A stretch of DNA of 64,000 nucleotides from Actinoplanes teichomyceticus ATCC 31121 (GTDB lineage Bacteria > Actinomycetota > Actinomycetes > Mycobacteriales > Micromonosporaceae). The position numbers and the translations under genes are program-made. The notes beneath the pieces are model-generated. The model was not told where the DNA came from. It saw nothing but the letters and a program-made list of their open reading frames with translations, and made no database searches. The stretch is from assembly GCF_003711105.1 (NCBI RefSeq), contig NZ_CP023865.1, positions 3,993,001 to 4,057,000 of the forward strand. The letters are read 5' to 3'. Of the stretch, positions 42,359-50,795 are shown piece by piece. Every line of letters starts with the position of its first letter. Within the stretch, counting starts at the first letter, position 1.

Positions 42359-43303
42359 ATGGTCAACGCCCTGAACTTCGCTCCGTCCGCCGTCACGCCT
42401 GTCGACGGACCGGCGGTCTCGACCCGGCATCCTGGTCACGGGACCGCGGCGGCCGGGCTGGTGTTGGGAGCCGTGCTGTCCGTGCAGTGCGGTGGCGCGG
42501 TCGCGGCGCTGCTGTTCCCCAGCATTGGGGTGGATGGGGTCGTGGCCCTGCGGTCGACGATCGCGGCGCTGGTGCTGTCGGCGGTATGCCGGCCCCGTGT
42601 GAGGGGCTACCGGCGCACGGACTGGTTGCTGATCGGCGGATTCGGCGTGGCGCTCGCCGGCATGAACGCACTGTTCTACCACGCGATCGAGCTCATCCCG
42701 CTCGGTCCCGCGGTGATGCTGGAGGTGCTGGGGCCGCTCGTGCTGTCCGTGGCGACCGCACGCCGCGCGGCGAGTTGGTGGTGGGCCGGCCTGGCCGCTG
42801 CCGGTGTGGCGTTGCTGAGCAGCACCGGATTCGACCGGCTCACCCCGGCCGGAATCGGCTTCGCCCTTGCAGCAGGCGTCATGTGGGCCGGATACATCAT
42901 GGCCAGTGCGCGGGTCGGACAACGCTTCCCCAAGGCTGACGGCCTCGCCCTGGCCATGACCGCGGCCGCATTGATCACCCTCCCCGTGGGCGCCGGCACA
43001 GCGGGGGCCACGCTGCTGAGCCCTTCCATCCTGGCGATGGGCGTTGCCGTGGCGCTGCTCTGCTCCGTGCTGCCCTACACCCTGGAACTGCTGGTACTAC
43101 GCCGCATGCCCACGACGACTTTCGCCGTGCTGATGAGCCTCGGACCCGCCGTCGCTGCGCTCGCCGGCTACGTCGTCTTGCATCAGAGGCTCACGACCGT
43201 CGAAGGGCTGGCCATCGCGCTGGTCATCGCCGCCAACATCGGCGCCGTCCGCACTCCGGCCCCGGCGAAACCCGGTCTCGACCACCCCCGCCCGACGGCG
43301 TAA
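42359..43303 (+). CDS. EamA/DMT-family transporter (RhtA-like)
   Basis: The 314-aa membrane protein has about ten hydrophobic segments arranged as two EamA repeats; IELIPLGPAVMLEVLGPLVL and LLVLRRMPTTTFAVLMSLGP are the conserved positions of RhtA-type exporters of amino acids such as threonine and homoserine. Function as an exporter is inferred. It starts at an ATG (42359) facing the divergent LysR gene, its probable regulator. Confidence 0.85.
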   Translation: MVNALNFAPSAVTPVDGPAVSTRHPGHGTAAAGLVLGAVLSVQCGGAVAALLFPSIGVDGVVALRSTIAALVLSAVCRPRVRGYRRTDWLLIGGFGVALAGMNALFYHAIELIPLGPAVMLEVLGPLVLSVATARRAASWWWAGLAAAGVALLSSTGFDRLTPAGIGFALAAGVMWAGYIMASARVGQRFPKADGLALAMTAAALITLPVGAGTAGATLLSPSILAMGVAVALLCSVLPYTLELLVLRRMPTTTFAVLMSLGPAVAALAGYVVLHQRLTTVEGLAIALVIAANIGAVRTPAPAKPGLDHPRPTA

Positions 43304-43642
43304 GTGGCTGTCTCGCAACCTGTTTCTGCAGCTAGTGCGACTATTGGCCTTGCGGGATCCCTCTCAGGCGTTCGTATCACCATCACGGTGACGCCCATCC
43401 GAACGCGCGAAGCTGGTTGATCGGCTGCCGTCAAGATGACAAGGCGTTCAGTTCACCGCGGGCGGGCTACCTACCCTGAGCCGCAGCAGTGCTACCTGAC
43501 CGCAGTGCTCGCTGGGCGCGGATGGTGGTCAGCCCGCAAGCCGCCGTTGCGTGCCTGCTACCCAAGTTGCTACTGCCCCTGCATGCGGTGCTGCAGCCGG
43601 GGCTATGGAAAGATCGCGCAGTCTCCGAAGGATGGATCTTGT
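43304..43642. other. Intergenic, no gene seen
   Basis: About 340 bp between the EamA stop and the lipoprotein start. Frames here are Cys/Arg-rich and lack support. GAAGGATGG near 43628 is the ribosome site of the next gene. Confidence 0.4.
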
Positions 43643-44281
43643 ATGCGCTGGCTGTGGCCGGGAGTCGTGTTGATGGTCGCGGTGGCTGGCTGCGGGCAAG
43701 GTGCAGCCTTTGAAGACCACGGCGACGATGCGGCACCCACCGTGTCCGCCGAGTCAGTAACTAGCAGTATGTCCTCTTCGGCTGCCTCACCTGCAGCGGC
43801 CAGTGCCCAGGCCGGACCGCCTTGGTATTCGGTAGCCGGTAGCGGTCCGGAATTCTCCGGCTCGAAGCGCGTGACGACCGGGCCGCTGGCTTCCATGAAC
43901 GGGTTCGACAACGACGCCCAGTTCCAGCGGGTCTGGGCCTATGACGGCAGGGTCAGATCCGCCACGGTTGACATCGACCGGGCGAATCCCGGCGCTAATC
44001 ATCGAGGTGGCCTGGAGCAGACCATGAGAGTTTCGAAAATGGCTGGCCACCTCGTCGTGCCACTGTCCGGAATCGGGGACGGCGGCCTGGCGGTTCTCGC
44101 CAGCAGCAGCAAGGGCGCCAATCGTCCGCTGGTGCGGGCCTACGCCAGTTCGGGCAATGCGAGCATCAGCGTGCTCGTTTACGTCGACGGCGTGATCGAT
44201 GACGAGGCCGACTTGACCGCGCATTCCTCTGAGTTGATCGCCGCCCTCAACGAGTTAGTCGACGACCTGCGCCCGCGGTGA
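43643..44281 (+). CDS. Putative lipoprotein, unknown function
   Basis: The 212-aa product starts MRWLWPGVVLMVAVAGCGQG with a lipobox (VAGC, Cys17), so it should be lipidated and held on the outer face of the membrane. A Ser/Ala-rich linker (about 30-60) precedes a compact domain (FSGSKRVTTGPLASMNGFDN ... LVVPLSGIGDGGLAVLASSS) that recalls DUF3558-like lipoproteins, though the match is weak. GAAGGATGG lies upstream of the ATG. Its stop is 20 bp from the IS5 remnant. Confidence 0.75.
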   Translation: MRWLWPGVVLMVAVAGCGQGAAFEDHGDDAAPTVSAESVTSSMSSSAASPAAASAQAGPPWYSVAGSGPEFSGSKRVTTGPLASMNGFDNDAQFQRVWAYDGRVRSATVDIDRANPGANHRGGLEQTMRVSKMAGHLVVPLSGIGDGGLAVLASSSKGANRPLVRAYASSGNASISVLVYVDGVIDDEADLTAHSSELIAALNELVDDLRPR

Positions 44282-44301
44282 CGCCGACCCTGGGTGGGGC
44301 A

Positions 44302-44737
44302 GGCGGCGATGAGCTTGGGCAGGGCGGCCCGCCGGGCATCCGCGCGGGTGATGCGGCGGGTCATTAGGGTGATGTTTGCCCAGGTGATGTGGGCTTCGGA
44401 GTGTTCGGGGAGGCGTTCGTAGTCGCGGGAGTTACGGCGGGCGCGCATCAGCCAAGACAGTGACCGTTCCACGATCCACCGGCGGGGCAGCACCTTGAAG
44501 CCGACCTGGTTCGAGGGCTTCTTCACGACCTTGAAGGTGAGGTCGAGGTCGTTGCGGGCCCAGTCGGCCAGGCCGGTGTAGGCGTTGTCGGCCCACATCA
44601 GGGTCAACTCCGGGTTGTTTTTGCGCAGCTCAGGCAGCATTTCGCGTGCGGCATCGCGGTCGGTGACGTCCGCCCTGGTCACCTTCACCGTCATCAACAG
44701 GCCCTTCGTGTCGACGATCAGGTGCCGCTTCCGGCCG
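44302..44737 (-). mobile_element. C-terminal half of a split IS5-type transposase
   Basis: From 44731 downward the minus strand reads RKRHLIVDTKGLLMTVKVTR ... LMWADNAYTGLADW ... RRWIVERSLSWLMRARRNSR and LPEHSEAHITWANITLM, the second half of an IS5/IS1647-like DDE transposase, including the late catalytic Glu in WIVERSL. Its first half lies 5.6 kb away at 50365-50795 on the same strand, separated by the element 44738-50364. The frame runs on past the IS end to 44179. Bases 44732-44737 (CGGCCG) are the left copy of the flanking direct repeat. Confidence 0.9.
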
Positions 44738-44747
44738 TTATCTTGAG
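44738..44747 (+). repeat. Left terminal inverted repeat
   Basis: TTATCTTGAG is the exact reverse complement of 50355-50364; similarity stops after these 10 bp. Confidence 0.85.
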
Positions 44748-44855
44748 CCCGAGTGGGGCTGTCGTTCATGTGCGTGACGCGGCCTTTGGGTCCTTCAATC
44801 TGCGTGCTGGATGCGGTTATCTACCGCGGTCCATCACGAAGGATCTGGAGGCTCG

Positions 44856-45974
44856 ATGCGCGTACAGCGGGTGTTGGCGCCCGACTCGATGGCGGAGTCG
44901 TGGACGCTGCTGGGCGATGATCTGCGACCGGTAGGCCCGGTGGAGTCGTTCCTGGCCTACCTGACGGCGGTCGAGCGGTCGCCGAACACCGTCAAGGCGT
45001 ACGCCCATGATTTGAAGGACTGGTGGAGCTTCCTCGTCGGCCGAGGGCTGGACTGGACGGCGGTGGACTTGGAGGCGTTGGCGTCCTTCGTGGCCTGGCT
45101 GCGGCTGCCGCCGGCGGCTCGCAGCGGCGCGGTGGTGGTGCTGCCGACGGTGGAGCATCACTGCACTGCTTCCAGCGTGAACCGCAAGCTGGCCGCGGTC
45201 AGCGCGTTCTACGAGTTTCATGCCCGCAGCGGGGTCGAGGTCGCTGGTCTGCTGGTGACAACGCGCCCGGCCGGACGGCACCGCGCGGCGGCCACCTCCT
45301 ACAAGCCGTTTCTCCAGCACATCGCGTCCGGCCGGCCTGAACGGAGCCGGACGATCAAACTCAAGACCGGGCCGAAGCGTCCCCGTGTCCTGACCGCTGC
45401 CCAGGACCAGACCATCCTGGATGCTTGCGAGCACCTGCGCGACCGGCTGCTGTTCGCCCTGCTGCTGGACACCGGGATTCGTATCGGCGAGGCCCTCGGC
45501 CTACGCCACGACGACATCGCGATCGCCGAACGGCAGGTCAGCGTGGTGTCGCGGCACAACGACAACCGGGCCCGGGCGAAGGCCGACCGGTCGCGCACCG
45601 TCCCGGCGAGCGCATAGTTGATGCGCCTGTACTGCGACTACCTGCACCGCGAGTACGGCGCGTTGGACTCCGACTACGTCTTCGTGAACCTCTTCGCCGA
45701 GCCGCAGGGACACCCTTGGGGTTATCCGGCTGTCTATGACCTGGTCAGACGGCTGCGTAAGCGCACGGGCATCGCCTTCGCGCCTCACCAGTACCGTCAC
45801 ACCTACGCGACCTGGCTGCTGCGCCGCGGCGCCGGCATGGAGAACGTCAAAGAGCTCCTCGGCCACGCCTCGATCAGCACCACGATCGACACATATGGCC
45901 ACCTCACCGTCGAGGACGCCCGCCGCCCTCTCGAAGGTGCGGGCTGGTTCACCGGACGCGAGGTACGGCTGTGA
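44856..45974 (+). pseudogene. tnpA: tnpA tyrosine recombinase with an in-frame amber codon
   Basis: The frame encodes a 372-codon Tn554 TnpA-like recombinase: N-terminal SAM-like domain (SFLAYLTAVERSPNTVKAYA), catalytic Arg in [50 protein letters not shown] and the usual ending [16 protein letters not shown] ([12 protein letters not shown]). A TAG at 45615-45617 (codon 254), where relatives have a normal residue before [14 protein letters not shown], cuts off H, R, H and Tyr of the active site. Otherwise the frame is uninterrupted, so the mutation looks recent. GGAGG precedes the ATG. Its stop overlaps tnpB (GTGA). Confidence 0.85.
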
Positions 45975-48209
45975 CCGTCACCGTCCTCAACGTTGAACGG
46001 GGACGTGCCGGCCTGTTGGAGAAGTTGCTGGCCGCCGTCCGAGCCGAGTTCCGCACCGAGATCTACCGCCCCCGTCCCGACGATCCGGTCTTTGCCTCCC
46101 CGCCCTGCACCGTTTCGGACTGCGACCGTCCGGTCATTCAAAGCGGGCTCTGCAACGCACACGCAATCCGATGGCGCCAGCGCGGGCACCCGGACATGCA
46201 CGCCTTCCTCGCCGATCCGCCGAGGCCCGGTCCGTGGTGGGATACTGCCGGGCTGCACCGTCGCTGGATGCCGCTACGGCGTCAACAGCGGCGGGCTTTG
46301 CGTGAAGCATCGCGACCGGTGGCTGCGAGCCGGACGCCCCGACCTGGCTGCCTGGAACGCCCCTTCCTTGATCACTGCCGATGACGTTCCGGCTCAATGC
46401 CGCCTGCCGTTCTGCACCTTGTGGGTCGAGAATCGGCAGAAAGTCTTCTGCAAGAACCACGAAGCCCGGTGGCGTCACGCTGGCCGTCCCGACATCGAGC
46501 AGTTCATCGTCGACTGCCAGGTGATCGGCACGGCAAGCATCGACCTGCGAGGGCTGCCGCCTCAGCTGAAGCTGGAGTTCCAGTACGGCCTGCAATGCCG
46601 GGCCGACGCCCGCGCCCGCACGACGCCTCCGTACATGGTGATGCAAGCAGTGCGGCTGGCCAATGCCGCCGCAGTCGCCTCGCTGCTGGACCTGGAGGAA
46701 CCCGAATGGCGCAAGGCCGCGAAGGCCGGCCGCAGCCGGCCACCCATCCTGTTCGTGATCGAAGCCCGAGAAGCGGTCGAGTCGCTGCGCGACGGCACGG
46801 GTTGGGAGGTGGAGTATCCCCGCGACGTCTGGCGGCTGCACAAGCTGCCCGGCATCACCGTCCGGCACGCGGATTCGACCTCGCGGGAGCGGCTGCGGTT
46901 CGACCGGATCAGCCAGCCTTGGCTGCGCGAACTGGGCAAACGGTGGACCCGGCTGCGGCTGGCCACGGGCTTGAGCGTCGGCGCGGCGAAAGCGGGAGTG
47001 GACGCACTGACCTGCTTCAGCCAGTTTCTGGCGCACGCCGGCGTCGACCGGCTCGCTGAGGTCGACCGCCCGCTGTTGGAACGGCACCTGGGCTGGGTTG
47101 CCTCATAGCCCGGTGGACACGGGGTGAAGAAGACCCGGATCGGCGGGCTGAACCTGTTCTTGCAGGCCGTCCGGCAGCACCGCTGGGACGACACCCTGCC
47201 GGGCAGCGCAGCGTTCTACGCCGGCGATACCCCGCCCGTTCCCGCACAGGTCTCACGCCGCTTGGCCGAACACGTCATGACCCAGGTGGAAGCCGAACAC
47301 AATCTCAGCCGGTGGAGCGATCCGGCGGGCCGCCTGATCACGCTCATCCTCATCCGCTGCGGCCTGCGGATCTCCAGCGCCCTCACCCTCGACTTCGACT
47401 GCCTCGTGCACGACGCCCAAGGCGCCCCCTACCTGCGGTATTTCAACACCAAGATGAAACGTGAGGCGGCAGTCCCCATCGACGAAGAACTCCAGGCCGC
47501 GATCCGCGACCAACAGCAGCGCGTCCTGGCCCGCTGGCCCGAAGCGCCACCCGTGCTCTTCCCCCGTCCGCAAGCGAACGTCTCCGGCACCCTGCGCCTG
47601 CCCCACGGCACCTACCGCCAGATGCTCAACCGCTGGCTGGCCACCTGCGACATCCGCGACGAACACGGCCGACCGGTTCACCTGACACCGCATCAGTGGC
47701 GGCACACCTTCGCCTGCCGGCTGATCAACCGCGACGTTCCCCAAGAGGTCGTACGCGTGCTGCTCGACCACGAGTCCAACCAGATGACCGCCCACTACGC
47801 GCGGATCACCGACCAGACCGTCCGCCGTCGCTGGGAGGCCGCGATGAAAGTCAACATCAAAAGCGAGCGCGTCAGCCTCGACGCCGACGGACCGCTCGGC
47901 CAGGCGCAGTGGGCCAAGACCCGCTACGGCATCGCCACCCAGACCCTGCCCAACGGCTACTGCGGACTGCCCGTGCAAAAGAGCTGCCCGCACGCCAATG
48001 CCTGCCTGACCTGCCCGGTTTTCCTCACCGGGCCCGAGTTCCTGCCTGAACTACGCGAACAGCACACCCGCACCCTGACCCTGATCGACAACGCCACCAC
48101 CTGCGGCCATACCCGGGTCGCGCAGATGAACCAGCAGGTCGCCGACAACCTCACCCGCATGATCGGCGAACTCGAGGATGGCAACGAGGAGACCGCGAGT
48201 GCGAGCTGA
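45971..48209 (+). pseudogene. tnpB: tnpB tyrosine recombinase with N-terminal zinc-finger repeats, one frameshift and one amber codon
   Basis: The gene starts at a GTG overlapping the tnpA stop. Residues 1-170 include three Cys/His repeats of the form C-x3/4-C ... LC-x2-H-x3-RW-x3-G-x-PD (PPCTVSDCDRPVIQSGLCNA, PGCTVAGCRYGVNSGGLCVK, AQCRLPFCTLW ... FCKNH). A +1 shift (one extra base near 46235, after PRPGPWW) and a TAG at 47106-47108 (after LERHLGWVAS) break the frame. Beyond them the catalytic domain is complete (LIRCGLRISSALTLDFD, LTPHQWRHTFACRLINRD, LLDHESNQMTAHYAR), followed by the Cys-rich tail SCPHANACLTCPVF. The repaired product would be about 745 residues. Confidence 0.85.
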
Positions 48210-48615
48210 CAACTCCCACGTGATCGTCGCTGCTGCCCGGCGGCGGGCAGCAGCGACCCTGCGCCGCGCGAAGGCGGCCCTGCGCCGGCTGGACACCACC
48301 GGCGTCACGATCACCTTCGAAACGGTCGCCCGCGAAGCGGGCGTCTCCCGGTCCTGGCTCTACAACCAACCCGACTTGCGAGCCGAGATCGAGCGCCTCC
48401 GAGCGCGGCACCGCGTTCCTTCAGCCCGCGCTGTTCCGGAGCGGCAGCGAGCCTCCGACGCCTCTCTGCTGCGGCGACTGCAGGCCGCCACCGAACGCAA
48501 CCGGCAACTGGAAGCCGAGAACCGAGCGCTACGCGCTGCCCTCGCCCTTGCACTCGGGGAACGCCGCACAGCGCACCTCCCAGGGAAAGCTGCAAGTGCC
48601 TCAAGCTCGGCTTGA
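48199..48615 (+). CDS. tnpC: DUF6262 / TnpC-like transposition accessory protein
   Basis: The 138-aa protein starts at a GTG (48199) 9 nt after GAGGAG and overlaps the tnpB stop by 11 bp. It has an HTH-like segment (ITFETVAREAGVSRSWLYNQ, about 36-55) followed by a coiled coil (DASLLRRLQAATERNRQLEA with ENRALRAALAL). The family always accompanies Tn554-type recombinase pairs and is thought to help transposition by binding DNA or the recombinases. It is intact, unlike tnpA and tnpB. Its location defines the module's right end. Confidence 0.8.
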   Translation: MRADNSHVIVAAARRRAAATLRRAKAALRRLDTTGVTITFETVAREAGVSRSWLYNQPDLRAEIERLRARHRVPSARAVPERQRASDASLLRRLQAATERNRQLEAENRALRAALALALGERRTAHLPGKAASASSSA

Positions 48616-48862
48616 CGCAGGGTAATCAACAGCATGCCGCAACAGCTTGATCACATACCCGCTTCTGCCGAGACAGTGTGAGTGTTCGATTCTTGCCTGC
48701 GTAGTAGTTCGTCGCCGTGAGAGCCCCGGCCACGTGCCAGATCACCGTTGCCGTGGGGCAGACTGAGCGGGGACGGTCAGCCTCCCCTTCGGTCCTCGAT
48801 TATCGGCAAGGGGCGTCCGCGGTCTTGACCGAGGCAAGTGGCTTGTCGGCCGGGACGGCGGG
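48616..48862. other. Intergenic inside the element, nothing recognised
   Basis: About 250 bp between tnpC and the convergent tetR stop. No gene, repeat or clear terminator was found. Confidence 0.4.
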
Positions 48863-49441
48863 TCAGAACATGGCGAGCCTGTCGAGCAGCAGCTCCACCC
48901 TCGACGCGGTGTCCTCCGGCAGTAGGCGTCCGGCCCGGGTCAGGGTCGCCAGGCCGTGCAGAGACGCCCAGAACACCTCGGTGAACAGCTGTGGGTCGAC
49001 GCCGTTCCCGGCGACCTCGCTCAGGCACTCCAGCAGCGAGGCGAAAGCATCCTTGAGTGGTTGTGGGGTTTCCTCCTGCGCGTACGCAAGACCGCCGTCG
49101 AGCTCGAAGAGGGCGTCGTAGACCGCCGGGTTGCGTGCGGCGAAGTCAAGGTAGGTGCGTGCGAGGGCGGCTACCCGCTCGCGCGGACCGTCCATGGTAT
49201 CGGTCGCGGCCCGCACCGCCGCGGCCATCTCGGTGGCGCCCTGGAGGGCGACGGCACCAATGATTTCGCGCTTGCCGCGGAAGTGGCTGTAGAGGACGGG
49301 CTGGCTGTACTCGATGCACTCGGCGAGCCGGCGGGTGGTGACCGCGTCCCAGCCCTGCTGTTCGGCGAGTTCCCGGGCCGTCACCACGATGAGGCGTTCA
49401 CGCTGCGCCCGTTCTCGTGCCTTGCGTTCCTGTGCCGACAT
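48863..49441 (-). CDS. TetR/AcrR-family repressor (element cargo)
   Basis: The 192-aa protein has an N-terminal TetR DNA-binding domain: ARELAEQQGWDAVTTRRLAE, then ECIEYSQPVLYSHFRGKREI. The C-terminal part (about 75-192) is a TetR_C type ligand-binding domain (PRERVAALARTYLDFAARNP). It is divergent from the DUF1772 membrane-protein gene, and two matching palindromes lie in the gap, so it probably represses both genes and is released by an unknown ligand. ATG 49441 or GTG 49450 may start it. Confidence 0.85.
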   Translation of the reverse strand: MSAQERKARERAQRERLIVVTARELAEQQGWDAVTTRRLAECIEYSQPVLYSHFRGKREIIGAVALQGATEMAAAVRAATDTMDGPRERVAALARTYLDFAARNPAVYDALFELDGGLAYAQEETPQPLKDAFASLLECLSEVAGNGVDPQLFTEVFWASLHGLATLTRAGRLLPEDTASRVELLLDRLAMF

Positions 49442-49450
49442 AGCCGCCAC

Positions 49451-49515
49451 CCTAGCACCGCTAGGAATGCGAGCGCTGCACTGCTATCGTTGCCACGAAA
49501 TCTAGCAACGCTAGG
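49451..49515. promoter_or_regulatory. Paired TetR operators in the divergent promoter
   Basis: CCTAGCACCGCTAGG (49451-49465, a perfect palindrome around ACC) and TCTAGCAACGCTAGG (49501-49515) are the same site with two changes. The first adjoins the tetR start; the second lies 15 bp before the membrane-protein ATG at 49531. Confidence 0.8.
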
Positions 49516-49530
49516 AAAGGGAAGGTCAAT

Positions 49531-49977
49531 ATGCTCAACGCACTTGAGGTCGTCACGACCGTGGTCGTCGGCGTGATGGTGGGGGTGGAGTTCTCCGTCG
49601 CCTTCGTCATCAACCCGATCCTCAACGCCCTGCCCGGGGAGAGCGGCCAGCTCGGTCGCGCCCACGGGGGTCGGATGCTCGGCGCCGTGATGCCGGCTTG
49701 GTACATCACCTCGCTCGCCCTCGTTACGGTCTGGGCACTCGCCGAATGGCAACGTCATGGCGCCGACCTCGTCATCGCCGCCGGCGCACTCCTGATCCTG
49801 AGCGTGATCATGTCGATCCTGCTGCTCGTCCCGATCAACAACCGCAGCAAGACGTGGACCCCCGAGAACCGGCCTGCCGATTGGAAGCAGCAGATGAACC
49901 GCTGGGACCGCTTTCACTACGTCCGCGTCGCCGTCATCATCGCCGCCTTCGCCCTGCTGGTCACCGCCATCGCCTGA
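49531..49977 (+). CDS. DUF1772-like integral membrane protein (element cargo)
   Basis: The 148-aa protein has four hydrophobic helices (about 6-28, 52-72, 82-100 and 130-147) and the family's conserved pieces: GVMVGVEFSVAFVINPILNA, LLLVPINNRSKTW and MNRWDRFHYVRVAVIIAAFA. DUF1772 proteins are small membrane proteins of unknown function often paired with TetR regulators. GGGAAGG precedes the ATG. Control by the divergent TetR protein is inferred from the operators. Confidence 0.8.
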   Translation: MLNALEVVTTVVVGVMVGVEFSVAFVINPILNALPGESGQLGRAHGGRMLGAVMPAWYITSLALVTVWALAEWQRHGADLVIAAGALLILSVIMSILLLVPINNRSKTWTPENRPADWKQQMNRWDRFHYVRVAVIIAAFALLVTAIA

Positions 49978-50359
49978 GCCGGAACCAGTGGCCTGGGACG
50001 CTTCGGCAGGCACCGGTGACACTGGCGGATATGTGTTGCTCACAGGCATCCGCATCTGCCGCGATCCGCGTGCTTGTTACATGTGCCTGCGGTGACATGG
50101 CGTAGTCGTCGGCGAGTCGTTGGTGCGGCCGGTTCAGGACCGCTACGCCGCCGGGGTCGTCGATCTTCGGTGCGGCGAGCGCCGTCCGGGTACGGCGGGC
50201 GAGACCGCCAGGAGGGCTGAAGGGGTCTGCCCAGACCAGAGGCGACACGCCGAAGAGTAATTTCTGCGCTGCCGCCAAGTCCTGCTCAACCGAAGCGTCG
50301 ATGACACCGCCCACCACGCAGAACACCAGGTCAGCGGACCACGCGTTGTGCTGACTCAA
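49961..50359 (-). CDS. Doubtful ORF at the right end of the element
   Basis: The 132-codon frame (SQHNAWSADLVFCVVGGVID, then KLLFGVSPLVWADPFSPPGG) starts at a TTG lying inside the right terminal inverted repeat and has no ribosome site. The central 80 residues look protein-like but matched no family I know. It may be the remnant of a cargo gene cut by the element's end. It overlaps the DUF1772 stop by 17 bp. Confidence 0.25.
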   Translation of the reverse strand: MSQHNAWSADLVFCVVGGVIDASVEQDLAAAQKLLFGVSPLVWADPFSPPGGLARRTRTALAAPKIDDPGGVAVLNRPHQRLADDYAMSPQAHVTSTRIAADADACEQHISASVTGACRSVPGHWFRLRRWR

Positions 50360-50364
50360 GATAA
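50355..50364 (+). repeat. Right terminal inverted repeat
   Basis: CTCAAGATAA mirrors the left end exactly and is followed directly by the CGGCCG copy at 50365-50370. Confidence 0.85.
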
Positions 50365-50795
50365 CGGCCGTTGATCAACTTCGCGCCGTCGAAGCCACGG
50401 GTGTCCCGGCTGACGGTCTCGGCAGCTGTCACGCTCTGGGAGTCCATGATGGCGGTGACCGGGCGGGGGCACCGGCCTGCGTCAACGCGGATGCGGCGTC
50501 GCAGCTGGTCGCGGACGTGCTCGAGCACACCTGCCTTGGCCCAGCGGGCGAAGAACCCGTAAACGGTCTTGAAAGGCGGAAAGTCCGAGGGCAGGGCTCG
50601 CCACTTGCATCCGTTGTCGACCAGGTAGCGGATCGCGTCGACGATCTCGCGGCGCGGGTGCGCCTCCGGATGCCCACCCGTTGGTGTGGTGCTGGCCGGC
50701 ACCGGCAGCAGCGGTTCGAGGAGCTCCCACTCGGCGTCGGTGGTGTCCGACGGGTAGCGCCGCCGCCGGGGCAGGGCCGTGATCGTGGCGTTCAT
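50365..50795 (-). mobile_element. N-terminal half of the split IS5-type transposase
   Basis: From an ATG at 50793-50795 the minus strand reads MNATITALPRRRRYPSDTTD, then AEWELLEPLLPV ... RWRALPSDFPPFKTVYGFF-type sequence, MDSQSVTAAETVSRDTRGFD and GAKLINGR, the first half of an IS5-type transposase with the first catalytic Asp in IMDSQS. At NGR it breaks off and resumes at 44731. The 143 codons plus two bases join the other half in frame. Confidence 0.9.

Larger units (their letters stand above)
44738..50364 (+). mobile_element. Tn554-like tyrosine-recombinase element inserted in an IS5 transposase
   Basis: The 5,627-bp element has perfect 10-bp terminal inverted repeats: TTATCTTGAG at 44738-44747 and CTCAAGATAA at 50355-50364. 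It is flanked by the direct repeat CGGCCG (44732-44737 and 50365-50370). Deleting it with one CGGCCG joins the transposase halves in frame at the conserved LINGRKRHLIVDT motif. It carries tnpA, tnpB and a DUF6262 tnpC gene on the plus strand, then a divergent TetR/DUF1772 cargo pair and a doubtful ORF. tnpA and tnpB are damaged, so current mobility is doubtful. Confidence 0.85.

Noticed and set aside
44179..44769. The IS5 C-terminal frame as an independent 196-residue gene
   Set aside because: Its first residues come from the inserted element's end and its last 40 run past the IS boundary into the lipoprotein gene; it is half of a split transposase.
45615..47108. Amber codons read as a sense codon
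   Set aside because: The frameshift in tnpB and absence of any suppressor tRNA or amber-rich gene in the window favour simple inactivation.
45971..48209. Three separate recombinase genes (a recombinase trio) instead of tnpA and tnpB
   Set aside because: The second and third segments share one frame across a single TAG, and together make one normal-length TnpB with one catalytic domain; the middle segment alone has no active site.
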